A stretch of 57,500 bases of DNA from Paramagnetospirillum caucaseum (lineage in GTDB: Bacteria; Pseudomonadota; Alphaproteobacteria; Rhodospirillales; Magnetospirillaceae): the NCBI RefSeq assembly GCF_000342045.1, contig NZ_AONQ01000023.1, positions 1 to 57,500 of the forward strand, written 5' to 3'. The position numbers and the translations under genes are program-made. A model generated the notes under the pieces. It worked only from the letters and a program-made list of their open reading frames with translations. It was not told where the DNA came from and ran no database searches. This document shows positions 51,866-57,500 of the stretch, one piece after another. How positions within the stretch are numbered: position 1 is the first letter of the stretch; every line of letters starts with the position of its first letter.

Positions 51866-53671
51866 TCAGCGCATCAGCACGTACAGGCCGGGGGCATCCA
51901 TCAGGGGGGCGGCTGCTTCGCCGCCCATGGGCGGCGGCGGCATCCGGGGGCCGGAGCGTTCGGCCAGCCACGCCTGCCACGCCTCCCACCACGATCCTTC
52001 GCGGCGGGGCGTGACCTGCTCCCAGCTGTCGGCGTCCACATAGTGGTCGAGGTCCTTGTGGGTCGAGATCTGATAGGACCGCCCCGCATGCCCCGGTTCG
52101 GAGATGATGCCGGCGTTGTGGCCGCCCTTGGCCAGGATGAAGGTGACGTCGGTATCGGTCAGCAGGCCGATCTTGTAGACTGACCGCCACGGCGCCACGT
52201 GGTCCTTGGTGGTGCCGACGGCGCAGATGGGGGCGCGGATATCGGTCAGGGCCACCGGCCTTCCGTCCACGGTATAGCGTCCCTTGGCCAGTTCATTGCG
52301 CAGGAACAGGCGTTGCAGGTACTCGGTATGCATGCGATAGGGCATGCGGGTGGCATCGGCGTTCCAGGCCATCAGGTCGTTGCCGTGGGGGGTCTCGCCC
52401 AGCAGGAAGCGGCGGACCATCTGGGACCAGATCAGGTCGTTGGAGCGCAGCAGTTGGAAGGCCCCGGCCATCTGCTTGGTATCCAGATAACCCTGGTTCC
52501 ACATCATGTCTTCCAGATAGGTGACCTGGCTTTCGTCGATGAACAGCAGGATCTCGCCGGCATCCTCGAAATCGGTCTGGGCGGCCAGCAGGGTGAGGCT
52601 GGCCAGGCGGTGGTCGCCGTCCTTGGCCATGCCGGCGGCGGCGATGGACAGCAAGGTTCCGCCCAGGCAATAGCCGGCGGCGTGGATGCCCACGCCGGGG
52701 ACGATGGCCGAGATGGCGTCGAGCGCGGCCATCACCCCCAGGCGGCGATAATCGGACATGCCGAGGTCGCGGTCCTCGGCGTCCGGATTCTTCCACGAGA
52801 TCATGAAGACGGTGTGGCCCCGCTCCACCAGCCAGCGGACCAGGGAGTTACAGGGCGACAGGTCCAGAATATAGTACTTCATGATCCAGGCCGGCACGAT
52901 CAGGACCGGCTCGGGGTGGACGGCGCCGGTGGCGGGCGCGTACTGGATCAGCTCGATCAGGCGGTTGCGCAGCACCACCTTGCCGGGGGTGCAGGCCACG
53001 TCGCGGCCGACCACGAAGCCGTCGGCCGACGGCTTGGCCTCCGGGCCGCCCATCTGGCGATGGAGGAGGTCGAGGAAGTTCTCCATGCCGCGCGCCAGAT
53101 TCTGGCCGCCCTGCTCCACGGTGGCCTTCAGCACGTCGGGATTGGTGCCTAAGAAATTGCTGGGCGACATCATGTCGAGCAACTGGCGGGCGGCGAACTC
53201 CACCACCGCCTCGTGGTGGCGCGACACGCCCCTGACGCCGGTGGTGGCGTAGTGCCACCACTGCTCGGCATAGAGGAAGGACTGGTGCAGGACATCGAAG
53301 GGGAAGGTCTGCCATTGGGGGCTGGCGAAGCGGGAATCGTGGGCCAGGGGCTCGATGAAGGGATCGATGCCGCGCAAGCCGAGGGCCGAGGATTGGGCAT
53401 AGCGGAGCAGCGGCAGGCTCTTGGCGGCGGCGTTCTGGACCAGTTCGCCCATCTTGCCGGGCGAGTTCGCCAGATGCACCAGCCAATCGAGATAGGCGAG
53501 AACCATCGAGGCCGGAGAGACGCCGTTGGTCAAGCGGCCCTGCATGGCATGGACCAGCCGGTCGGCGCTTTCGGTGAAGATGGGGAACGGCGCCGTCGCC
53601 GGCGCGTCGAGGCGGACATGGGCCAGGGGGGCCGGGGACGCCACTTTCGGATTGGCATGAAGCTCATTCAT
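51866..53671 (-). CDS. phaC: Class I poly(3-hydroxyalkanoate) synthase PhaC
   Basis: 601 residues. The lipase-like box is GYCLGG with Cys335 as nucleophile, with Asp490 (TTKDHVAPW) and His518 (KGGHNAG) completing the triad. N-terminal region carries the conserved class I motifs FIYAEQWW-like (SFLYAEQWWHYA) and VSRHHEAVVEFAARQLLDMMSPSNF. It polymerises 3-hydroxyacyl-CoA into carbon-storage granules. C-terminal SWWEAWQAWLAERSG is typical. No phaA/B/R is adjacent. Terminator hairpin at 53797 separates it from the gene upstream. Confidence 0.95.
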   Translation of the reverse strand: MNELHANPKVASPAPLAHVRLDAPATAPFPIFTESADRLVHAMQGRLTNGVSPASMVLAYLDWLVHLANSPGKMGELVQNAAAKSLPLLRYAQSSALGLRGIDPFIEPLAHDSRFASPQWQTFPFDVLHQSFLYAEQWWHYATTGVRGVSRHHEAVVEFAARQLLDMMSPSNFLGTNPDVLKATVEQGGQNLARGMENFLDLLHRQMGGPEAKPSADGFVVGRDVACTPGKVVLRNRLIELIQYAPATGAVHPEPVLIVPAWIMKYYILDLSPCNSLVRWLVERGHTVFMISWKNPDAEDRDLGMSDYRRLGVMAALDAISAIVPGVGIHAAGYCLGGTLLSIAAAGMAKDGDHRLASLTLLAAQTDFEDAGEILLFIDESQVTYLEDMMWNQGYLDTKQMAGAFQLLRSNDLIWSQMVRRFLLGETPHGNDLMAWNADATRMPYRMHTEYLQRLFLRNELAKGRYTVDGRPVALTDIRAPICAVGTTKDHVAPWRSVYKIGLLTDTDVTFILAKGGHNAGIISEPGHAGRSYQISTHKDLDHYVDADSWEQVTPRREGSWWEAWQAWLAERSGPRMPPPPMGGEAAAPLMDAPGLYVLMR

Positions 53672-53796
53672 GGCCCGCTCCCTTCGGAAGCCGGCGGAAG
53701 GCCGTTCAGGCCGTCCTGCCCGAAAAGGGCATCATAGCCCCGGGCTTTCGTTCCGAGACATGCGGATTGCGCAGTGCAGCAGACCCGTCAAATATA

Positions 53797-53824
53797 AAGT
53801 GCCGCCAACATGGTGGCGGCACTT
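53797..53824 (-). terminator. Rho-independent terminator (minus strand)
   Basis: AAGTGCCGCC (53797-53806) pairs with GGCGGCACTT (53815-53824). Read on the minus strand the stem is followed by TATATTTG. It ends the transcript of the small gene at 53854-54063, 30 nt after its stop codon. Confidence 0.75.
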
Positions 53825-53853
53825 GCGGGAGGGGTGGAGGGGAGGGTGTTGAG

Positions 53854-54063
53854 TCAGAGCCGCTCCACGTCCACATCGTGGTGACGATGGCCATAATGGT
53901 CGCACAGGCCCGCATCATCCAGGCAAATGGGGCGGTCCGGGTGCGGAGCCTCGGCGGGGCCGTGACGGGCATCGGGAGCCTTGGAAGGCGCGATCACCTC
54001 CAGGATGTCCTTGGCGAGATGGCTGCCGACCACCAGGGCGGCGACGTTCGGGTTTTCCAACAT
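53854..54063 (-). CDS. Small protein with His/Asp-rich C-terminus (69 aa)
   Basis: ATG 54063 has a good AGAGGAG site. The N-terminus is hydrophobic-amphipathic (NVAALVVGSHLAKDILEVI), followed by a Pro/Ala/His stretch and a tail CDHYGHRHHDVDVERL with clustered His, Asp and Cys that could bind a metal. No family is recognised. It follows the degenerate EAL-type gene by 112 bp and ends in a terminator, which supports a real transcript. Confidence 0.6.
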   Translation of the reverse strand: MLENPNVAALVVGSHLAKDILEVIAPSKAPDARHGPAEAPHPDRPICLDDAGLCDHYGHRHHDVDVERL

Positions 54064-54175
54064 CTTGCGCTCCTCTCTTCAATCAGAGCTGAGAGATTGT
54101 AGCGCAACAGCTGATGAGGGGAATGCGCCGTCCCTGCATGGGAGGCTCCCGCGAAGCACAGCAGCATTGCCGGCG

Positions 54176-55330
54176 CTACAGGAAGACCTTGTCGACCGGC
54201 CAGCCCGCCGGCTGGACCATGCCCGGCCGGCTGGCGCCGAAGGAGGCGCCTGAGAACAGGCTGAAGCCGAGCGATACCGCCCGCTTGATGTCCTGGCCCG
54301 AGCTGGTGTTCCACAGGGCGAGCCCCAGGCCGGCACCCCGGACCTCGTGGGCCACCACCGCCAGCAGGGCATAGAGGGCCGAGTGGGTGAAGGCCGCCTG
54401 CTTGGCCTGGGCCTCGTTGAAGCACAGATGGCTGACGCCGCAATCCTTGAGGAATTTCGCCATCTCCGGTTCGGGGAAGATGCGCACGCCCACCGAGGCT
54501 CCCCCGGCCATGATGGCGTGGATGACGTCGCGCAGCCGGCCCCGGCTGGCGGAATTCACCGCGCCGGTCAGCTCGACCATCAGCCCGTCGGGGCAAAAGG
54601 TCATCAGATGGTGGATGCCGGTGGTGATCTCGCGGCAATTGGTCATGGTGTGGTCGTTCAGCGCCTGGGGCATGATCACCAGCCCGTGATTGCCCGGCGA
54701 CGCCGCCACGGCGCGCAGCAGATGGGCGTTGCGCTCACGGGCCAGCGGGTCCTGCTCGCCGGCCAGCTGGACGGCGTCGTCCAGCAGTTCGTGGCCCTGG
54801 AAATGGCGCCGGGTCATGGCCCGGTTGCCGATCACCGCCTGGCGGGTGACGTCCCAGACCGGCTGGAAGACCACCTGGAGATTGACGGCGGTGTGGCGCT
54901 CGTGGGTTTCCAGCACGCTGTCCATGGCGGGCAGCGCCGCCGCCGCCGGGCGGTGTTTCAGCCGTTCCAGCGGCAGGACCTGAACGGAGACGTGGATATG
55001 TCCGGCGGACTGGCCGAACAGGCGCTCCTTGATCTCGCGCGAGATGGCGGTGGCCTTGATCATGCCCTCGGTGTCGCTCAGGCCGGGAAAGACCAGCATG
55101 TACTTGCCCTGCTCCAGGGGCACGCAGGCATCCTCGGGCGACAGGCGGCGCTGGATGATATGCTCGGCGATGGACAGCGCCTTGGGCAGGGTCGCCCCGA
55201 GCGAGGCGCCCTCGGCGTCGGGCAGCACGCTGACCAGATGGATGCGGCCGAAACTGCCCTGGCCGCCGCGCTCCAGCATGGCGCGGACGATAGTTTCGAA
55301 GGCTTCACGGTCGGTGAAGTGTTCCGTCAT
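54176..55330 (-). CDS. Degenerate GGDEF/EAL-like regulatory protein
   Basis: 384 residues. The N-terminal ~130 residues resemble a GGDEF-type fold lacking the GGDEF motif (ITEHIIQRRLSPEDACVPLEQGKYMLVFPGLSD). Residues 145-380 recall an EAL domain at its entry (LQVVFQPVWDVTRQAVIGNRAMTRR), where the EALLR catalytic motif has become AMTRR, and the other catalytic acids are not seen. It is probably enzymatically dead and may sense c-di-GMP or work through protein contacts. Stands as the first gene of a short transcript with the 53854 gene. Confidence 0.7.
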   Translation of the reverse strand: MTEHFTDREAFETIVRAMLERGGQGSFGRIHLVSVLPDAEGASLGATLPKALSIAEHIIQRRLSPEDACVPLEQGKYMLVFPGLSDTEGMIKATAISREIKERLFGQSAGHIHVSVQVLPLERLKHRPAAAALPAMDSVLETHERHTAVNLQVVFQPVWDVTRQAVIGNRAMTRRHFQGHELLDDAVQLAGEQDPLARERNAHLLRAVAASPGNHGLVIMPQALNDHTMTNCREITTGIHHLMTFCPDGLMVELTGAVNSASRGRLRDVIHAIMAGGASVGVRIFPEPEMAKFLKDCGVSHLCFNEAQAKQAAFTHSALYALLAVVAHEVRGAGLGLALWNTSSGQDIKRAVSLGFSLFSGASFGASRPGMVQPAGWPVDKVFL

Positions 55331-55505
55331 GGTTGTACGATATACGCTCCGGTCCGAATGTATAGGGGATGCTTGTGGACTGGGCAGCCCCTGCCCATGA
55401 AATGGGCGCCGGGATGATTTACGACAAGGAAATCCCGCCGGGCGCGGTGGCCCGCCTTTTGCGACGGGCGCCCCGCCGATGGGGAAACAAGGGGAGGGCG
55501 GACAG

Positions 55506-56240
55506 GTGAGCTATTGTCTGGGCATGCGGCTGAAGGCCGGTCTGGTGTTCGTCTCTGATTCACGCACCAATGCCGGGGTGGACAGCGTCGCCACCTTCAG
55601 GAAATCCTTCGTGTTCGACGGGGCCGAGGACCGGGTGGTGGTCATCCTTACCGCCGGCAACCTGGCCATCACCCAATCGGTGATCAGCCTGCTGGAGGAG
55701 CGGCTGAACAGCCCCGACCGCTCGCGCTCGCTCTACGGCGTCAAGTCCATGTACGAGGTGGCCCGCCTGGTGGGCGATGCCCTGCGCGAGGTTCACGCCA
55801 TCGACGGGGCGCATCTGAAATCCCACGGCGCCGATTTCGTCGCCTCGCTGATCGTCGGCGGGCAGGTCCGCGGGCGGCGCATGCGGCTGTTCAACGTCTA
55901 CGCCGCCGGCAACTTCATCGAGGCCTCTGACGAGACGCCCTATTTCCAGATCGGCGAGACCAAGTACGGCAAGCCGATCATCGAACGGGTGATCACCGCC
56001 GACACTTCGCTGGAGGAGGCGGTCAAATGCGCCCTGGTCTCCTTCGACTCGACCATCAAGAGCAACATCTCGGTGGCGCCGCCGCTGGACGTGACCCTGG
56101 TTCCCGCCGACGGTTGCCGCGCCTCGGTACGCTATCGCGTCGCCGACAACGATCCCTATTTCCTGGCGCTGCGCCGGGGCTGGGGCGAGGGATTGCGCAA
56201 GCTGTTCACCCAGTTGCCCGATCCCGACTGGGCGGGGTGA
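55506..56240 (+). CDS. Anbu-type proteasome-like hydrolase with N-terminal Ser
   Basis: 244 residues. GTG 55506 is placed by a GGGGAGGG site and by homology: after initiator removal the mature chain would start with Ser, where Anbu proteins normally have Thr1. The next residues (YCLGMRLKAGLVFVSDSRTNAGVDSVATFRK) are the Anbu signature, including the Asp17 and Lys32 equivalents. Anbu subunits form helical or ring-like assemblies of NTN hydrolases. The customary neighbours (transglutaminase-like protease, ATP-grasp protein, alpha-E protein) are absent. Its start overlaps the stop of a 31-codon upstream frame. Confidence 0.85.
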   Translation: MSYCLGMRLKAGLVFVSDSRTNAGVDSVATFRKSFVFDGAEDRVVVILTAGNLAITQSVISLLEERLNSPDRSRSLYGVKSMYEVARLVGDALREVHAIDGAHLKSHGADFVASLIVGGQVRGRRMRLFNVYAAGNFIEASDETPYFQIGETKYGKPIIERVITADTSLEEAVKCALVSFDSTIKSNISVAPPLDVTLVPADGCRASVRYRVADNDPYFLALRRGWGEGLRKLFTQLPDPDWAG

Positions 56241-56249
56241 GGGTGGGAT

Positions 56250-56311
56250 GCGGCCGAGGCGGCCGCGCTCCATGAGTGTGCAGATTGTTGGAGTGCGGGC
56301 ATCTTGCCCGC
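56250..56311 (+). repeat. Dispersed palindrome, double copy
   Basis: GCGGCCGAGGCGGCCGCGCTCC (56250-56271), an 18-bp gap, then GGAGTGCGGGCATCTTGCCCGC (56290-56311). The CGCTCC/GGAG blocks can pair and each half is itself a hairpin, as at 28147-28200. It lies between the convergent ends of the Anbu and M23 genes. Confidence 0.7.
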
Positions 56312-56330
56312 ATGGTTCCGCCCAAATCCC

Positions 56331-57500
56331 CTAATTGGCCCGGGTCTGGATCGGCTTGCCGGGGGAAAGCGCGATGTGCGAGCCCGACGGGATCTGGGCC
56401 ATCAGCAGATCGGTGCTGCGCTTGTGGGCCTGATAGCGGTCCAGGTCGCGCCCGGCCAGCTTGATGCCGGTCGGCACCTTGATGGACAGCGGGTTGACCT
56501 GGTTGTTGCCCTGCATCACCTCGTAATGCAGGTGCGGGCCGGTGGAGCGCCCGGTCGAGCCGACGAAGCCGATGATCTGGCCCTGCATGACGCGCCGTCC
56601 GGTGTGGATGCCCTGGGCGATGCGCTGCATGTGGGCATAGGCGGTGGCGAAGCCGTTGCCGTGGCGGATGCGCACGTAATTGCCATAGGCGCCGTTGGGG
56701 CCGGCCATCTCCACCGAGCCATCGCCGGCCGCCATGATGGGGGTGCCGGGCGGCACGCCGAAATCGACGCCCTTGTGCATCTTGGAGAAGCCGAGGATGG
56801 GATGGTGGCGCAGGCCGAAGCCCGAGGTGATCTTGGCGCCGTCCACCGGAGTCTTCAGCAGGGCCTTCTTGGCGCTTTCGCCCTTGCCGTTGAAGAAGTC
56901 CGAGGCGCCCGAACCGTCCTCGAAGCGGTAGAGGGTGACCTCGGCCCCCGACAGGTCGAGTCCGGCATAGAGCACCTCGCCGCTCTTCACCAGCTTGCCC
57001 TTGGTGTCGTACCAGCCCTCGAACAGCACCTCGAAGCTGTCGCCCGGCTGGATGTCGCGCTGGAAGTCCACGTCGTAACTGAGCACCCGGATCATGTTGA
57101 TGATCACCTGGGCCGGCACCCCGGCGCTGGTGGCGCTCTCGAACAGGCTCGACTTGATCTTGCCCGAGTAATGGGCCACCTGCCGGCTGACCTGACGTTT
57201 CTCCTCGCGGCCGGCGAAGCCACCCTTGGGATTGCGCCGCACCTGGATCTCGCGGATCGGGTCGGCGGCCAGCCCCACCTGGGCGAAGCTGCCCTGGCCG
57301 AAGCCCCAGGGCGCCGGATCGAAGGTGACGGTGACCTTCTGCCCGGCCTTGAGGTCGCGGGGGTCGAACACCTTGATCAGGGCGTCGATCACCTGGGAGG
57401 CCTCGGCCGAGGCGATTCCGGCCCGGCCCAGCAGGCTCATCAGCGTCTCGCCCGAATTCACCTGCAATATATGGTCGATGGGGCGCCGCGAACGGTCCTC
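56331..57500 (-). CDS. M23-family metallopeptidase (murein endopeptidase), 5' end outside window
   Basis: The frame runs unbroken from 57500 to a TAG at 56331 (389 residues seen). The visible start has a LysM/SecDF-like region (VNSGETLMSLLGRAGI), a long middle module (VAHYSGKIKSSLFESATSAGV), and the C-terminal M23 (lysostaphin-type) domain: GFGLRHHPILGFSKMHKGVDFGVPPGTPI, with the zinc His in HKGVDFG, and HLHYEV. This matches YebA/MepM-like DD-endopeptidases that cut peptidoglycan cross-links in the periplasm. The signal region lies upstream of the window. Confidence 0.9.
   Translation of the reverse strand, partial: EDRSRRPIDHILQVNSGETLMSLLGRAGIASAEASQVIDALIKVFDPRDLKAGQKVTVTFDPAPWGFGQGSFAQVGLAADPIREIQVRRNPKGGFAGREEKRQVSRQVAHYSGKIKSSLFESATSAGVPAQVIINMIRVLSYDVDFQRDIQPGDSFEVLFEGWYDTKGKLVKSGEVLYAGLDLSGAEVTLYRFEDGSGASDFFNGKGESAKKALLKTPVDGAKITSGFGLRHHPILGFSKMHKGVDFGVPPGTPIMAAGDGSVEMAGPNGAYGNYVRIRHGNGFATAYAHMQRIAQGIHTGRRVMQGQIIGFVGSTGRSTGPHLHYEVMQGNNQVNPLSIKVPTGIKLAGRDLDRYQAHKRSTDLLMAQIPSGSHIALSPGKPIQTRAN

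Overview
This 57.5 kb window is high-GC, tightly packed DNA from a free-living Gram-negative alphaproteobacterium. The gene set suits a Magnetospirillum/Rhodospirillales-type organism: class I PHA synthase, three TRAP transporter components plus a fused TAXI-TRAP system, FixJ-type response regulators, two hemerythrin proteins, SoxYZ with TusA/YeeE, periplasmic c-type cytochromes and FNR-like half-site palindromes. The genus is an inference from gene content. There is no rRNA, CRISPR array, recognisable insertion sequence or prophage; the only RNA gene is a tRNA-Pro(TGG) at 48277-48353.

Layout: 1-2.4 kb holds the end of a TetR regulator, a YqeB-like molybdenum-hydroxylase accessory gene, a thioesterase and a crotonase-fold protein lacking both catalytic glutamates. 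2.6-5 kb is an MCP-STAS pair. 5.1-7.5 kb is a sulfur-handling module (yeeE-soxY-soxZ divergent from tusA). 7.5-11.4 kb is an amidase/EamA/Uup operon and a hemerythrin. 11.6-17.5 kb has tandem kup genes, a sirtuin and a low-molecular-weight phosphatase. 17.5-19.6 kb is an island of unknowns around a hemerythrin fused to a large novel region. 19.7-29.7 kb is housekeeping (CBS protein, ankyrin protein, EttA, RNase R, S41 protease, MaoC-type hydratase, SDR). 29.9-34.8 kb has a CBS protein, two divergent cytochromes c around an FNR-like box, YqgE, a CDF transporter, PdxH and a glycine-zipper lipoprotein. 35-40.6 kb has a DnaJ-family protein, ChaN, and a TAXI-type TRAP system with an overlapping DUF1850 gene. 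40.8-47.3 kb is a classical DctPQM TRAP operon divergent from its probable histidine kinase and two FixJ-type regulators. 47.8-57.5 kb has a DUF192 protein, tRNA-Pro, an exported WD40-caspase protein next to an outer-membrane beta-barrel protein, PhaC, a degenerate EAL-like protein, an Anbu proteasome homologue and an M23 peptidase running off the end.

The most striking non-coding signal is a modular multi-hairpin element present four times (1024-1121, 2405-2507, 34794-34928, and 40761-40650 on the minus strand). Each copy starts 2-15 nt after a stop codon, on the same strand as the gene it follows. The stems keep pairing while their sequences change (covariation), and AAG-type loops, a 5'-AGCCAAG-like joiner and a closing CGCCC/GGGCG stem are conserved. 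I do not recognise it as a named RNA family or repeat. Two further dispersed repeats occur: a short GCGGSCGGGACGSCCGCGCTCC palindrome (4 places) and a ~105-bp GTCATCC-ended element present as two inverted copies around chaN and the TAXI binding-protein gene.
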